64,000 nucleotides of DNA from Bordetella parapertussis (GCA_943331295.2 CALQLA020000013.1:37055-101054); one strand, 5' to 3'. Shown: positions 10,484-22,225, numbered from the stretch's first letter. Notes: generated from the sequence alone by a model not told the origin. A program made the numbers and translations.

Positions 10484-12372
10484 CGCTGCCGGTCGACATC
10501 GTCGTCGCCGTTCACGGCGCCGCGGCCGCCACGCGCCGCTGCATCGACAGCGTGCTCGCCGCCCCGCAAGAGACGCCGTTCGAGCTGGTGGTCGTCGACG
10601 ACGCGAACCCGGATGCCGATCTCGCCGCCTACCTGCAGGGCCTCGTCCGCGATCCGCGGGTGCGGCTCGTCGTGCTGCCGATCCGAGAGGGCTTCGCCGG
10701 CGCGGTCAACCGGGCGCTGGCGCTGCATCCGGACCGCGATGCCGTCATCCTGCACAGCGATGCCGCGGTCGCCAACGACTGGCTCGACCGCCTCGCATTC
10801 CACGCCCGCCGCGAGCCCGGCGTCGGCGTCGTCGCGCCGTTCGCCAACCGCGGCGGCACTGCGGGCTACCCGCGGCAGGACGGCACCAATCCGCTGCCCG
10901 GTCCCGCGGCGCTGGCGGTGCAGGACGCGCTGTTCGCGCGGGCCAACAAGGCGCGCAGCGTCGCGCTCCCGATCGTGTCCGGGCCGTGCCTCTACGTTAG
11001 GCGCGAGTGCCTCGACGCCGTCGGCGGCTTCGAGGCGGCGCCGCTGTCCACCGACTGGGGCGTCGAGGTCGATTTCTGCCTGCGCGCCGGCGCTGTCGGC
11101 TTCCATCACTACCTGGCCGGCGACGTGTTCGTCGGCCATGCCGGGCACGCGTCGTTCGGCGCGGAGGCCGATGCGCTGGCCGCGCTCAGCAACGAGGCGT
11201 TGGCGACGCTCTACCCGGGCTACCCGGTCCAGCGGATCGCGATGCGCGACCGTGCCTACGGACGGACCTTCGCCCGCCGCGTCGACCTGCTGCGGCTCGC
11301 GGAGTGGCCGCGGCCGCTGGTCGTGTTCGTCGCCCACGGCTGGGGCGGCGGCATCCGCCGCCACATGAACGACCTCGCGCGGCTTGCCCGCGACCGGGCC
11401 GAGGTGCTGCTCATCGAGCCCGCGGCCGACGACACCGTGCGGCTGTACTGGCCGCGCGCCGACGAGGAATTCGCCGCGTACTTCACGCTGCCGGGCGAGC
11501 TCGCCGCGCTCGCGGCGCTGCTGCGCTCGCTCGGCGTGGCACGGCTCCACTACCATCACGTGCACCTGCTGCCGCGGGCGATCCTCGACCTGCCGGCCGC
11601 CGCCGGCCTGCCCTACGACTGCACGCTGCACGACTACTATCCGATCTGCCCGCAATACCATCTCGTCACCGTCGAGGGCCGGTACTGCGGCGAGCCAGCG
11701 ACGGCTGGCTGCGATGCCTGCATCGCGCAGCGGCCCAACCGGTGGCACCTGGACATCGCGGCGTGGCGCCGGGCGTTCCAGCCTTTCCTCGCCGCGGCCG
11801 GCCGCGTGATCGCGCCGTCGGACGACGTCGCCCGGCGCGTACGGCGTTATTTCCCCGACCGCGCGATCGACGTGTGGCCGCACCCGGAACCGGTGCTGCC
11901 GGCGCCGGCGCCCACCGCCCGCGTGGTCATCCTCGGCAACCTGTCGCCCGAGAAAGGCCTGCGCGTCGCCGCCGCCTGCGCGCAGGACGCCAAGCTGCGC
12001 GACCTGCCGCTGACCTTCCGCGTGCTGGGGTCGACGACCGAAGCGGTGCCGCAGTCGCCCGAGATGCCGCTGTCGATCTTCGGCCAATATGCCGATGCGC
12101 AACTGCCGCAACTCCTTGCCGCCGAAAAGCCCGACGTGATTTTCTTCCCGGCGCAGGTGCCCGAGACCTACTCGTACACGCTGTCGGTCGCGCTCGCGTC
12201 GGGCGCGCCGATCGTCGCGTCGTCGCTGGGGGCCCTGGCCGAGCGGCTGTCCGGCCGCGCGAATTCGGCGACCGTGCCGTGGAACGCGCTGCCGGCCGAA
12301 TGGAACGCGGCGCTGCTGCGGGCCGCCGGCATCCGTGTGGCCGCTCTCGCGCCGGCGGCGGTGACCCCATGA
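10480..12372 (+). CDS. Bifunctional glycosyltransferase (GT2 domain plus GT4-like domain)
   Basis: [22 protein letters not shown]...[14 protein letters not shown] (GT2); [23 protein letters not shown] and [16 protein letters not shown] (GT4-like); ATGA overlap. Confidence 0.85.
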   Translation: MTLPVDIVVAVHGAAAATRRCIDSVLAAPQETPFELVVVDDANPDADLAAYLQGLVRDPRVRLVVLPIREGFAGAVNRALALHPDRDAVILHSDAAVANDWLDRLAFHARREPGVGVVAPFANRGGTAGYPRQDGTNPLPGPAALAVQDALFARANKARSVALPIVSGPCLYVRRECLDAVGGFEAAPLSTDWGVEVDFCLRAGAVGFHHYLAGDVFVGHAGHASFGAEADALAALSNEALATLYPGYPVQRIAMRDRAYGRTFARRVDLLRLAEWPRPLVVFVAHGWGGGIRRHMNDLARLARDRAEVLLIEPAADDTVRLYWPRADEEFAAYFTLPGELAALAALLRSLGVARLHYHHVHLLPRAILDLPAAAGLPYDCTLHDYYPICPQYHLVTVEGRYCGEPATAGCDACIAQRPNRWHLDIAAWRRAFQPFLAAAGRVIAPSDDVARRVRRYFPDRAIDVWPHPEPVLPAPAPTARVVILGNLSPEKGLRVAAACAQDAKLRDLPLTFRVLGSTTEAVPQSPEMPLSIFGQYADAQLPQLLAAEKPDVIFFPAQVPETYSYTLSVALASGAPIVASSLGALAERLSGRANSATVPWNALPAEWNAALLRAAGIRVAALAPAAVTP

Positions 12373-15300
12373 TGGATCCCACCCGCTATCTCGACCGGTA
12401 CCTCGCGCCGCAGGACGCCGCGTCGCAGCCTCGCCCGGGCCCGGTCGACGTGCCGGACCTCGATCCGCACCACTTCTATCCGGAGCCCGCGCACGAGGTC
12501 GAGACGCCCGACCTCACGCTGGCGCAGCTCTACACGGCCGGCGTCGAGTGCGGGCATGTCGAGGCGCGCGCGGAACTGAAGCGGCGGGTGGCGGTGGTGG
12601 CCGGTCACATCGAGCGGCGCGTCGCCGTGGTCACCGGCGCGCTGGCCCACCGGATCGGCGAGCTCGAGCAGTACCGGGCGCTCGCCGACCAGGCCTCGGC
12701 CGACCGCGACCGCCTGCGCACGCTCGCCGACCAGGTGGTGGCCGACCGCGACCACCTCGCGCAGGACCTGCAGGCGGCGCAGCAGCAGTACCTGGTCGCG
12801 CAGGTGAAGGTCGGCGAGACCCAGAGCGAGGTCGGCCGCATCCGCGGCGAGGTCGGCCAGATCATGCTCGAGGTCGGCCGCATGCAGGCGACCTTCGGCA
12901 CCATCGACAACGCCGCCAGCGGCCTCGAGGCGACCGTCGAGCGGCTGCAGAACCAGATCGAATGGATGCAGATCGAGGTCGGGCAGGTGCAGGCCGACGC
13001 GACGCGGATGCAGTCCGAGGCCACGCTGATGCAGGCGCACGCGGCGAGCGTCCAGGACCAGCTGGCCCAGGTGCGGGTCGGGGCCGAGCAGATGCAGGCG
13101 AACGCGGCGTACTACGAAGGCGCGCTGGCGGCGGCGCGGGCGCGCATCGACGAGCTCGAGTCGTCGACCATGTGGCGGATGACGGCGCCGCTGCGGCGGC
13201 TGGGGCATCGCGTCAAGATCCTGCTCGCCCGCTGGCGCGCGGCGCTGACAGGCGCCCGCCGCGTCCCGCGCCAGGCGGGGCTCGCGCTCTCCATCCTGCG
13301 CACCGAGGGACCGACGGCGCTCGCGCAGCGGGTGCGGCAGAAGTACGCGCCGCGCCGGCGGTTCCGCCCGACGGCGCCGCCGCCGGCCGCCGCCGTGCTC
13401 CCCGCCCCGGCGGCAGGCGATCCGCCGCCGGTATTCGCGCCGCTCGCCTTTGCCTCCGCCGAGGGCGACCGGCCGCGGGTGTCGATCATCGTCCCGGTGT
13501 ACGGCAAGGCCGTGCTGACTTACAACTGCCTCGCGAGCGTCCTCGAGCACACCCGGCCCGGAACCTACGAGGTGCTGGTGCAGGACGACGCCGGGCCGGA
13601 GCCCATCGCGGAGCTCCTTTCCGCCGTGACCGGCGTGCGCTTCGAGCGCAATCCGGAGAACCTCGGCTTCATCGGCAACTGCAACCGCGGCGCCCAGCGC
13701 TCGCGCGGCGAGATCGTGCTGTTCCTCAACAACGACACGCTGGTCCTGCCCGGCTGGCTCGATGCGATGCTGGCGGTGTTCGACGCCCACGCCGATGCGG
13801 GCCTGGTCGGCGCCAAGCTCGTGTATCCGGACGGGCGGCTGCAGGAGGCGGGCGGCATCGTCTGGCGCGACGGCTCGGCCTGGAACTACGGCCGCGACGA
13901 CGACGCCGACAAGCCCGAGTACAACTACGTGCGCCAGGTCGACTACTGTTCCGGCGCGTGCATCGCGATTCCGGCGGCGCTGTTCCGCGAGCTGGGCGGG
14001 TTCGACGCGCGCTACGCGCCGGCCTATTACGAGGACACGGATCTCGCGTTCGCGGTCCGGGCCGCGCGGCGCAAGGTGTTCTACCAGCCGCTGGCGCGCG
14101 TCGTCCATCTCGAGGGCCAGACCCAGGGCACCGACGCTTCGGGCGGCGTGAAGCGCCACCAGGTCGTCAACCAGGCGACGTTCGCGAAGCGCTGGGCCAC
14201 CGTGCTGGCGGGTCACCGCGCGAACGGCATTCACCCGGAAATCGAGCGCGACCGCTGGGCGCAGCGCCGGGTGCTGGTGATCGAGGCCTGCATGCTGACG
14301 CCCGACCAGGACTCGGGCTCGGTGCGGATGCAATCGCTGCTCGAAGTGCTGACCGACATGCAGTGCAAGGTCACGTTCGTCGCCGACAACCTCGAGTACC
14401 GCGAGCCCTACGTCGGCGCGCTGCAGCAGCGCGGCATCGAGGTGCTGTTCCATCCCTACGTCACGTCGATGGCCGATCTCCTGGCCGCGCGCGGCCCCGA
14501 GTTCGACGTCGTCATCATCGCGCGCCACTACATCGCCGCGAAGCACCTCGACGCCGTGCGACGCTTCGCGCCGCGCGCGCTCGTGGTGTTCGATACCGTC
14601 GACCTGCACTTCCTGCGCGAGGAGCGTCTGGCCGAGCTAGAGGGCAGCGCGGTGGGCCGGGCGGCGGCGCGCGCCAAGCGCGAGGAGGAGCTGTCGATGA
14701 TCCGCAAGTCCGACGTCACGCTGGTCGTGTCGCCGGTCGAGCAGAAGCTGCTGCACGAGCTTCTGCCCGGATCGCGGGTGATGATCCTGTCCAACATCCA
14801 CGAGCCGATCGCCGGCGGGCGGCCGTTCGCCGAGCGCGAGGGACTCGTGTTCATCGGCGGCTTCCAGCATCCGCCCAACGTCGACGCCGTGCTCTGGTAC
14901 GCGCAGGAGATCCTGCCGCGCGTGCGCGAGCGGCTGCCCGGCGTCAAGACCTACATCGTCGGCAGCAAGACGCCGGCGACGATCAAGGCGCTCGCCGCCG
15001 ACGACCTCGTCATCACCGGCTTCGTGCCCGACGTGACGCCCTACTTCACCGGCTGTCGCGTCTCCATCGCGCCGCTGCGCTACGGCGCGGGGGTCAAGGG
15101 CAAGGTCAACCTGGCGATGAGCCACGGCCTGCCGGTGGTGGCCACCGGCGCGTCGGTCGAGGGCATGCACCTGCGGCCCGGCGACGACGTGCTGGTCGCC
15201 GACGATCCGAAGGGCTTTGCCGACGCGATCGTGCAGCTCTACAACGACGAGCTGCTGTGGCGCAAGCTGTCCGCGGGCGGCGTAGAGAACATCCGCCGGC

Positions 15301-15383
15301 ACTTCTCGCGCGACGTCGCGCGCGGCGCGCTGACGCGGCTCATCGCGCGCGCCGGCGGCAACGGCATTTCCAAGGCGGCGTAG
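12369..15383 (+). CDS. Large modular glycosyltransferase: coiled coil, GT2, GT4
   Basis: Heptad region [57 protein letters not shown]...[17 protein letters not shown] (GT2); [24 protein letters not shown]...[19 protein letters not shown] (GT4). Confidence 0.88.
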   Translation: MMDPTRYLDRYLAPQDAASQPRPGPVDVPDLDPHHFYPEPAHEVETPDLTLAQLYTAGVECGHVEARAELKRRVAVVAGHIERRVAVVTGALAHRIGELEQYRALADQASADRDRLRTLADQVVADRDHLAQDLQAAQQQYLVAQVKVGETQSEVGRIRGEVGQIMLEVGRMQATFGTIDNAASGLEATVERLQNQIEWMQIEVGQVQADATRMQSEATLMQAHAASVQDQLAQVRVGAEQMQANAAYYEGALAAARARIDELESSTMWRMTAPLRRLGHRVKILLARWRAALTGARRVPRQAGLALSILRTEGPTALAQRVRQKYAPRRRFRPTAPPPAAAVLPAPAAGDPPPVFAPLAFASAEGDRPRVSIIVPVYGKAVLTYNCLASVLEHTRPGTYEVLVQDDAGPEPIAELLSAVTGVRFERNPENLGFIGNCNRGAQRSRGEIVLFLNNDTLVLPGWLDAMLAVFDAHADAGLVGAKLVYPDGRLQEAGGIVWRDGSAWNYGRDDDADKPEYNYVRQVDYCSGACIAIPAALFRELGGFDARYAPAYYEDTDLAFAVRAARRKVFYQPLARVVHLEGQTQGTDASGGVKRHQVVNQATFAKRWATVLAGHRANGIHPEIERDRWAQRRVLVIEACMLTPDQDSGSVRMQSLLEVLTDMQCKVTFVADNLEYREPYVGALQQRGIEVLFHPYVTSMADLLAARGPEFDVVIIARHYIAAKHLDAVRRFAPRALVVFDTVDLHFLREERLAELEGSAVGRAAARAKREEELSMIRKSDVTLVVSPVEQKLLHELLPGSRVMILSNIHEPIAGGRPFAEREGLVFIGGFQHPPNVDAVLWYAQEILPRVRERLPGVKTYIVGSKTPATIKALAADDLVITGFVPDVTPYFTGCRVSIAPLRYGAGVKGKVNLAMSHGLPVVATGASVEGMHLRPGDDVLVADDPKGFADAIVQLYNDELLWRKLSAGGVENIRRHFSRDVARGALTRLIARAGGNGISKAA

Positions 15384-15405
15384 GCCGGGCGCGGCCCGCG
15401 CCGCG

Positions 15406-16143
15406 CTATCCCCGGCGGCGGAAGATGAGGTCGCGCACGCCGTGGCCGAGCTTCAGCCCGCGCGCCTCGAACTTCGTCAGCGGCCGGTAGCCGGGCCGCG
15501 GCGCGAAGCCGTCGGCCGTGTTCTCGAGCAGCGGCTCCGCCGCGAACGTTTCCAGGATCGCGTCCGCATACTCGACCCAGTCGGTGGCCGCGTGCAGGTA
15601 GCCGCCCGGCGTGAGCCGCAGCGCGAGTCCGTGCACGAAGGCCGGCTGCAGCAGCCGCCGCTTGTGATGGCGCTTCTTCGGCCAGGGGTCGGGGAAGAAG
15701 ACGTGGATGCCCGCGAGCGAGCCCGGCGCGATCATCGTCGCCACCACCTCGACGGCGTCGTGCTGGACGATGCGCACGTTGGCGAGGTCCTGTTCCGCGA
15801 CCTGCTTCAGCAGGCTGCCCACGCCGGGCCCGTGGACCTCGACGCCGATGAAGTCGACGGCAGGCATGGCCGCGGCGATCCGCGCCGTCGTCTCGCCCAT
15901 CCCGCAGCCGATCTCGAGCACGCGCGGCGCGGTGCGGCCGAACACTCGGTCGAGGTCGGGCGGCGTCGCCGCGTACGGCAGGCAAAGTCGCGGCGCCAGC
16001 GTGTCGAGCGCCCGCTGCTGCGCCGGCGACATGCGTCCCTGCCGCAGCACGAAGCTCCGGATGGGCCGCGGATGGGCCGCCGACGACAGCGGCTCTCCGG
16101 CGTCGCGATCGGGCGCCCCGGCACCGGGTGCGGAGGCGTTCAT
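15406..16143 (-). CDS. trmB: tRNA (guanine-N7-)-methyltransferase
   Basis: [37 protein letters not shown]. Confidence 0.95.
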   Translation of the reverse strand: MNASAPGAGAPDRDAGEPLSSAAHPRPIRSFVLRQGRMSPAQQRALDTLAPRLCLPYAATPPDLDRVFGRTAPRVLEIGCGMGETTARIAAAMPAVDFIGVEVHGPGVGSLLKQVAEQDLANVRIVQHDAVEVVATMIAPGSLAGIHVFFPDPWPKKRHHKRRLLQPAFVHGLALRLTPGGYLHAATDWVEYADAILETFAAEPLLENTADGFAPRPGYRPLTKFEARGLKLGHGVRDLIFRRRG

Positions 16144-16823
16144 GGCGCGGGCGTGCGCAGCCAGCCGGCGTCGGACAGGCGGCGCTCGAGCACGGTCGGC
16201 TTGTCGCGGCCGGCGACCGTGTATTCGACCACCAGCGTGTCGTCGCCCTTCCACGTCACCGCCGCGTCCGCCCAGCCTTCCTTCGGCTTCCACGCGGCTT
16301 CCTTGCGCACGCCATCGCGCCCCACGCGCCAGACCGCGAGTTCGTTGACGCAGCGCGTCGCGCAGAAATCGGCGGTCGCGAGCCGCTGGCGGTCGGGCGA
16401 CAGGCGGGGCTCCGCCGGCAACTCGAACTTGCGGCCGTTCGCGCGCTGCAGCAGCGTGAACGAGACCGCGTCGCCGTCGGTCGTGTACAGCAGCACCGCG
16501 TTGATCGCGTCGAGGTAGTCCCACAGGCTGTACGAGCGGCCGCCGTTGCTCGCCTCGGTATCGGCGAAGGTCGCGACCCCCGCCGGGTACAGCGAGATCC
16601 TGAGCGTGCCGCCGTCGCGGGTCGCGAGATTGGGCAGGCGTTTGAGTTGCGTTTCCTCGACCAGCTGCCCGCAGTGCGCGGGGCCTTCCGCCTGCGCGCA
16701 GAGCGCGGTGATCTCGTCGCCGGACAGCGGTACCGCGGCTGCCGGCGCCAGGGCTGCCGCCGTCGCGAGGGCCAGCAGGATGACGCCGGCGCGTTGGCGC
16801 GGACGCGGCGATCGGCCGGCCAT
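16140..16823 (-). CDS. Hypothetical secreted protein
   Basis: Signal-like N-terminus [29 protein letters not shown]-type overlap with trmB. Confidence 0.65.
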   Translation of the reverse strand: MAGRSPRPRQRAGVILLALATAAALAPAAAVPLSGDEITALCAQAEGPAHCGQLVEETQLKRLPNLATRDGGTLRISLYPAGVATFADTEASNGGRSYSLWDYLDAINAVLLYTTDGDAVSFTLLQRANGRKFELPAEPRLSPDRQRLATADFCATRCVNELAVWRVGRDGVRKEAAWKPKEGWADAAVTWKGDDTLVVEYTVAGRDKPTVLERRLSDAGWLRTPAP

Positions 16824-16828
16824 CGGGC

Positions 16829-17641
16829 TCAGCCGATCATGCCGCCGGTCGGCGAACTGGGCGACGCCGCGTACAGCTTGCGCGGCATCCGGCCGGCGAG
16901 GTACGCCTCGCGTCCCGCTTCGACCGCGAGCCGCATCGCCCGCGCCATCCGCACCGGTTCCTTCGCCAGCGCGATCGCCGTGTTCATCAGCACGCCGGCG
17001 CAGCCCAGCTCCATCGCGATCGCGGCGTCGGACGCGGTGCCCACCCCCGCGTCGACCAGCACCGGCACCTTCGCCTCGCCGATGATGAGCTTGAGGTTCC
17101 ACGGGTTGAGGATGCCCATGCCCGAGCCGATCAGCGACGCGAGCGGCATGATCGCGACGCAGCCGATGGCCTCCAGTTCGCGGGCGATGATGGGGTCGTC
17201 CGATGTGTAGACCATCACGTCGAAGCCGTCCTTGACCAGCACTTCGGCGGCCTTCAGCGTCTCGCGCACGTTGGGGAACAGCGTCTCCTTGTCGCCCAGC
17301 ACCTCGAGCTTGACCAATGTGTGGCCGTCGAGCAGCTCGCGCGCGAGCCGAAGCGTGCGCACGGCGTCGTCGGCGCTGTAGCAGCCGGCGGTGTTCGGCA
17401 GGTACGTGAATTCCGACGGCGGCAGCGCGTCGAGCAGCGACGGCGCGCCCGCGTCCTGCCCGATGTTCGTCCGCCGGATCGCGACGGTCACGATCTCGGC
17501 CCCGGAGGCAACGACCGCTTCGCGGGTCTCGGCGAAATCGCGGTACTTGCCGGTGCCGACCAGGAGCCGCGAGCCATAGGCGCGGCCGGCGATCACCAGC
17601 GGATCACCGGTCGTCGGGGCGGGTGCGTGCGGAGCGTTCAT
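16829..17641 (-). CDS. thiG: Thiazole synthase
   Basis: [71 protein letters not shown]. Confidence 0.97.
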   Translation of the reverse strand: MNAPHAPAPTTGDPLVIAGRAYGSRLLVGTGKYRDFAETREAVVASGAEIVTVAIRRTNIGQDAGAPSLLDALPPSEFTYLPNTAGCYSADDAVRTLRLARELLDGHTLVKLEVLGDKETLFPNVRETLKAAEVLVKDGFDVMVYTSDDPIIARELEAIGCVAIMPLASLIGSGMGILNPWNLKLIIGEAKVPVLVDAGVGTASDAAIAMELGCAGVLMNTAIALAKEPVRMARAMRLAVEAGREAYLAGRMPRKLYAASPSSPTGGMIG

Positions 17642-17666
17642 CGGCAGGTCCTCGAAGGGGGGGCGC

Positions 17667-17873
17667 TCAACCGCCGCCGACGGCGGCGATGATCTCGAGC
17701 CGGTCGCCCGGCGCGAGGGGCGAATCGTCGTAGCGGCTCTTCGGCACGATCTCGCCGTTCTTCTCGACCGCGATGCGCTTGCCTTCCAGCGCCAGTTCGC
17801 GGACCAGGTCGCGGACGGTGGCGTGCGCGTCGCGACAGACGTGGGGCGTGCCGTTGACGACGATCGGGAGCAT
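17667..17873 (-). CDS. thiS: Sulfur carrier protein ThiS
   Basis: [12 protein letters not shown]...[26 protein letters not shown] (C-terminal GG). Confidence 0.95.
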   Translation of the reverse strand: MLPIVVNGTPHVCRDAHATVRDLVRELALEGKRIAVEKNGEIVPKSRYDDSPLAPGDRLEIIAAVGGG

Positions 17874-17941
17874 GGCGCTCTGGTGCGGGAGTGGACGACG
17901 ATTTTAACACGTAGGCCCGGCGCGTCCGGCGGACGGCGCCG

Positions 17942-18834
17942 CTACGGCGCGGTCGCCTTGCGCCGGGCCGGATGGTGTCCTCCTCGATCACGTTGACCTC
18001 GACCACGCCCACCTGCGGCAGCCGCTTGCCGCGCATCGTCCGTTCCAGCGCGGCGTCGGCGGGGTTGCCGGCTGCCGGGAATACGGCGCCGCGATAGTCC
18101 GGGTTGGCGTCGAACACGAGGCGCGAGCCGCGCTTCCACTCGCGCAGCCGGTAGGGACCGGTGCCCACGGGCCGCGTGCGGATATCGCCGCCTGCCGCAG
18201 CCACGACCTCGCGCGCGACGGCGCCGACCACGATGAAGCCGTTGATGATCGGGAAGTCGGCCTCGGTGAGGGTGATCCGCAGCGTGTAGCGGTCGAGCGT
18301 GCGCAGGCCCTCGATCGGCGCGTCGTAGTCGAACTTGCCGCCGCGCTTCCTGGCGGCGTCGGCGACTGCGCGCGCGCCGACGACGAGGTCGGTGACGATC
18401 GGCGCGCCGCCGCGGCGCAGGTTGGGATCGAGTCAGCGCTTCAGCGAGTACACGCAGTCGGCGGCCACCGGTTCGCGGCGCTTGCCGCCGAACGCGGGGT
18501 CGTCGACGAAGTGGATGCCCGGCTGCACGCGGATCGTCCACGTCCTGCCGTCGGCGGAGATCGCGGGCAGCGCGGCCGCAGTCACCGGCGACAGCTGCGC
18601 GGGCATCGCGAGGTAGTCCCACTCGTAGAGCCCCTCGAACAGCGCGCGCAGGACCTCGAACGACGGATCGTCGGTGTACTGGTGCGGGTCGAGCGGCTCG
18701 ATGTCGGGCGAGGCGACGCGCAGGATCTTGTCCGGATCGGCGGTGCCGGCACTCGCCGCGCCGGCGAGTGCGATGCCTGCCGCGACGACGAGCAGCGCGA
18801 GGCGGTGGCGCGCGCGATTCGGGTGCCCGGACAT
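17942..18834 (-). pseudogene. Peptide ABC transporter substrate-binding protein, 3'-truncated with internal stop
   Basis: Signal peptide, then DKILRVASPDIEPLDPHQYTDDPSFEVLRALFEGLYEWD...YSLKR*LDPNLRR; TGA at 18433-18435 in frame; C-terminal half of the family absent before thiS. Confidence 0.82.
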
Positions 18835-18860
18835 CGGATCCGTCGCGCGCGGGGGCGCGG

Positions 18861-19409
18861 TCAGGCGAGGGGTTTCGACATCGGCACGAAGGCGATCGTC
18901 GCGCCGCCCGGCAGCGGGTACTCGACACGGGTGTCGCCGACGTAGCCGAACGCGCGGTAGAGCCGCTGGCCCGGCAACGTCGCGAGCAGTTCCGCGGCCC
19001 GGAAGCCGTGGGCGCGGGCCTCGGCCTCGCAGCGCGCGAGCAGCATGCGCCCGATGCCGCGGCGGGCGAAGTCCGGGTGGACGAAGAACGCGCGGATCCG
19101 GGCGCTGTCGCGGGCGGGGTCGAGCAGGCCCGATTGCCGCCCGGGGTGCGCGTCGCCGCCGAAGAGCGTCTGGCGCCGGCTCCATCCGCCGCAGCCGACG
19201 ATCCTGCCCGCGGCCTCGACCGCGTAGTAGGTGCCGTCGCGGATCAGCTCCGAGTCCACACCCCAGGCCGTGCCGATCGCGGCCTCGATTTGCACGGTGG
19301 TGTAGTCGTCGCGCGCGAGGCCGCGCGACGAGTCGGCGATCAATTGTGCGAGCACCGGCGCGTCGGCCGGTCGCGCCTCGCGCAGCGTCAGCGGCGCGGC
19401 GGTCGTCAC
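18861..19409 (-). CDS. GNAT family N-acetyltransferase
   Basis: AFFVHPDFARRGIGRMLLARCEAEARAHGFRAAELLATLPGQRLYRAFGY. Confidence 0.9.
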   Translation of the reverse strand: MTTAAPLTLREARPADAPVLAQLIADSSRGLARDDYTTVQIEAAIGTAWGVDSELIRDGTYYAVEAAGRIVGCGGWSRRQTLFGGDAHPGRQSGLLDPARDSARIRAFFVHPDFARRGIGRMLLARCEAEARAHGFRAAELLATLPGQRLYRAFGYVGDTRVEYPLPGGATIAFVPMSKPLA

Positions 19410-19534
19410 GGACGGCGCCCGGTCGCGGCGGAGCCCCGCAAGGTCAGTCTGCCAACGCTCATCGGACGGAACTCCGGCGGGACGGGCGGACGCCGTCTTT
19501 CGCGCATCTTACCGGCGAACGTCCGCGGAGGGGG

Positions 19535-19909
19535 TCAGGGCATGCCCGCGCCGACCGTCGCGCGGATGGGGAGGCCGGCCGGGTCGAAGTCGTCGAGGCA
19601 GAACACGTTGACGCCGTAGTGGTCGGGCGCCATCCGCTTCCGGTGGAACGGATAGATGCCGCAGGTCGCGCAGAAGTAGTGCTTCGCGACGTGCGTGTGG
19701 AACTGGTAGAGCGTCAGCCGATCCTCGCCCCGCAGCAGCCGGAATGCGGTCGCCGGCACCTTCACCATCAGCGCGTTCCTGCGCCGGCAGATCGAGCAGT
19801 CGCAGGTGGTGAGCTCGGGGAAATCGGTGTCGATCTCGAAGCCGACGGCGCCGCAGTGGCAGCTGCCGCGGTACGTGCGCATCGCGCGGTTGGGAAGCGG
19901 CGTGTCCAT
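19535..19909 (-). CDS. GFA family protein (CENP-V/GFA domain)
   Basis: GSCHCGAVGFEIDTDFPELTTCDCSICRRRNALMVKV; YFCATCGIYPFHRKR. Confidence 0.9.
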   Translation of the reverse strand: MDTPLPNRAMRTYRGSCHCGAVGFEIDTDFPELTTCDCSICRRRNALMVKVPATAFRLLRGEDRLTLYQFHTHVAKHYFCATCGIYPFHRKRMAPDHYGVNVFCLDDFDPAGLPIRATVGAGMP

Positions 19910-19941
19910 GGGTCCGGGTGGCGAGGTTGCGGGCGGAAGGA

Positions 19942-20361
19942 TCAGGGAGCAGCCGCGGGCGTTGGCGGCCCCTTGAGCTCGACGGTGTTGCGCTCGGGAT
20001 CGAGGCAGTAGATCGACGGGCCCTCGCCTTCGGCGCCGTAGCGCAGGCCGGTGCTTCCGGCCTCGACGCCGAAAGCGGCGAGATGCGCGCGGATCGCCGT
20101 CTCGTCCCAGGGCTCGATCCGCAGGCAGAAGTGGTCGAGGTTGCGGCCCTCGCGCCCGGGGGCGGCGCCGCCCGCCTGCCTGAGCTTGCCGGCGACCGGG
20201 ACGAGGTCGATCAGCGCGCGGCCGGCGCGCAGCTGCACGAGCCCCAGTTCGTCGCGCCGGCGCAGGACCGTGCAGCCCAGCACGTCGCAGTAGAACGCGA
20301 TCATCGCGTCGAGGTCGACGACGCGCAGTACGAGGTGGTCGATGTCGCGGATCGTGATCAT
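19942..20361 (-). CDS. VOC family (glyoxalase-like) protein
   Basis: MITIRDIDHLVLRVVDLDAMIAFYCDVLGCTVLRRR; SIYCLDPERNTVELKGP. Confidence 0.9.
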   Translation of the reverse strand: MITIRDIDHLVLRVVDLDAMIAFYCDVLGCTVLRRRDELGLVQLRAGRALIDLVPVAGKLRQAGGAAPGREGRNLDHFCLRIEPWDETAIRAHLAAFGVEAGSTGLRYGAEGEGPSIYCLDPERNTVELKGPPTPAAAP

Positions 20362-20458
20362 GGCGGCGCTCGCTGCGGTTGCGCGCCCGGGCGCGGCCGG
20401 CTGGCCGCGCCGTCGCGACGCGTCATTGTCGCCGGTTTTGGGCAATCGTTGCCGGCGG

Positions 20459-21181
20459 TCAGCGCACCGCGGCCCACAGCATCGTCGCGCCGGAGGCGAA
20501 CATCAGCCCGTCCATCAGCAGCCGGAAGCGCCCCGGATCGAGGCGCACGACGAAGCGCTTGGCGACGAACGCGCCCGCCATCAGCGACGACCCGGAGATG
20601 AGACCCTTGGCGATGATGTCCGCCGGCAGCGCGCCGAAGCTGCGGAAGACGGCGGCCTTGCTCGCGTAGACGGCAAGCGAGCTCGCCGCCTCGGTGGCGA
20701 GGAACGCGCCCTTGACGAGGCCGTAGGCGAGGAAGATGGGGACGGTGATGGGGCCGGTCGACACCACGATGCCCGTCAGGTAGCCGACGACGAGGCCGGC
20801 CGCAGCGAGCTGCCACAACCCGAGCTTCATGTCGTGCGCGGCCAGCCACCGGCGCAGCGGGATCATCGCGATGAAGAACGCGCCAAGCGCCCCCTCGACC
20901 AGTTGCGGCGGCAGCGCGAGCAGCGTCCGCGCGCCCAGCGCCGCGCCCGGGATGCCGGTCACCGCGTAGGCGGCGCACGCCCGCCAGTCGACGTCGCGCC
21001 ACCACGCCAGGATGCGGGAGAAGTTCGCCATGATCGCGGCGACGGCCATGATCGGCACGGCCTCGCGCGGGCCGAACACGACCACCAGCACCGGCATCAG
21101 CATGATCGACGCGCCGAAGCCGACGATCCCCGACAGCGTGCCGGCGACGAGCCCGACGCAGGAGAGCAGCAGGATGTCCAT
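20459..21181 (-). CDS. Sulfite exporter TauE/SafE family protein
   Basis: GLVAGTLSGIVGFGASIMLMPVLVVVFGPREAVPIMAVAAIMANFSR. Confidence 0.9.
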   Translation of the reverse strand: MDILLLSCVGLVAGTLSGIVGFGASIMLMPVLVVVFGPREAVPIMAVAAIMANFSRILAWWRDVDWRACAAYAVTGIPGAALGARTLLALPPQLVEGALGAFFIAMIPLRRWLAAHDMKLGLWQLAAAGLVVGYLTGIVVSTGPITVPIFLAYGLVKGAFLATEAASSLAVYASKAAVFRSFGALPADIIAKGLISGSSLMAGAFVAKRFVVRLDPGRFRLLMDGLMFASGATMLWAAVR

Positions 21182-21242
21182 GCCTATGGGTTCCGGCCGT
21201 CGCGCGGCGCCACCCCCTTGCGGGCGGCGTCCGGGCGGCGCC

Positions 21243-21713
21243 TCAGAGGGTGGCGACCGGCTCGCAGCGGACGTCGGTCTTCACCGAATTGGCGATGAAG
21301 CATTCCGCATGCGCCTTGTGGTGCATCGCGTCGATCTCGGCGGGCGACGGCAGCCGGTCGCCGCTCCACGTGACGCGCGGGCGCAGCGTGACCACCGTCA
21401 TCGCCAGCCTGCCGTCGGCGTTCGCCGCGAGCAGCCCTTCCGCGGCATCGACGTAGCTGTCGACGCAGAAGCGGCGCCGGGCCGCGATCGCCAGGAACCA
21501 CAGCATGTGGCACGACGACAGCGAGGCGACGAACGCTTCTTCCGGGTCCACCGCCTGCGGGTCGGACCAGGGCAGCGGCACGACGTGCGGCGACGACGAT
21601 CCGGCGACCTCGATGCCGCCGTCGAACGTCAGCGTGTGCCGGCGGCTGTAGCGATCGTCGGTGAAGCGCGCGTCGCCGCGCTGCCAGGCGACCGTGACGG
21701 TGTAGACGGACAT
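21243..21713 (-). CDS. OsmC family protein
   Basis: DPEEAFVASLSSCHMLWFLAIAARRRFCVDSYVDAAEG. Confidence 0.88.
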   Translation of the reverse strand: MSVYTVTVAWQRGDARFTDDRYSRRHTLTFDGGIEVAGSSSPHVVPLPWSDPQAVDPEEAFVASLSSCHMLWFLAIAARRRFCVDSYVDAAEGLLAANADGRLAMTVVTLRPRVTWSGDRLPSPAEIDAMHHKAHAECFIANSVKTDVRCEPVATL

Positions 21714-21738
21714 GCGGGTGCTCCCGGGGGCAGACGAT

Positions 21739-21963
21739 TCAGGGCGCCGTCAGCGCGGCGGCCGTCGCGCACTGCCGGCAGAGGCAGGCGACGTTGCGCT
21801 GCGCCGCGGGAATGCGGGCGAGCACCGCCGGGTCGATCGCGACGTCGCGGCACCAGCACGGTGCGTCGAGGCTGCCGGTCGCCGCGGGCGCGCAACCGTT
21901 GGGGCCGTCGCAGAGCGGGCAGGCCGTGTTCGGCAGCGCACGGGTCTGGGCGAGGGAGTGCAT
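21739..21963 (-). CDS. Cysteine-rich CWC-type small protein
   Basis: CPLCDGPNGCAPAATGSLDAPCWCRDVAIDPAVLARIPAAQRNVACLCRQC. Confidence 0.75.
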   Translation of the reverse strand: MHSLAQTRALPNTACPLCDGPNGCAPAATGSLDAPCWCRDVAIDPAVLARIPAAQRNVACLCRQCATAAALTAP

Positions 21964-22190
21964 GGTCGAAGCCTCGGGGCGAGTCGCGGCAGCGCGCGGC
22001 GCGTGCGGGACGCACCGCGGGAACGGGAGAGTCGCACGTTCGCGGCGGTTCGCCAAGGGTGCGGGCCGCGCGGCGCCGGCCGCGTGTTGCGGCGCACACC
22101 GCCGAAACGTCCCGCGACAGTTCCGCCGGCGTCGCCCGCCGCCACCCGGCATCGGACGGGGTCCCCCGCCAACCGCCGCCCGCCCGGCTG

Positions 22191-22225
22191 TTGATAGCTC
22201 GTTAAAAAAGAAAATAACCTATATC
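22191..22225 (+). promoter_or_regulatory. Candidate promoter region of the efflux operon
   Basis: TTGATA followed by an A-rich stretch and TAACCTATATCC just upstream of 22250; local AT spike. Confidence 0.35.

Noticed and set aside
10990-11005. CGTTAGGC motif (attC core-like)
   Set aside because: Lies inside the glycosyltransferase coding sequence (LYVRRECL) without palindromic context.
9025-12372. 1115-aa plus ORF whose first part is Arg/Ala-rich
   Set aside because: Only the part from 10480 is real (glycosyltransferase); the upstream part is an out-of-frame reading of the methyltransferase.
12168-14609. 813-aa minus ORF opposite the large glycosyltransferase
   Set aside because: GC-driven antisense ORF with no plausible domain.
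17874-17960. TPP riboswitch upstream of thiS-thiG
   Set aside because: No recognisable THI-box consensus in the short leader.
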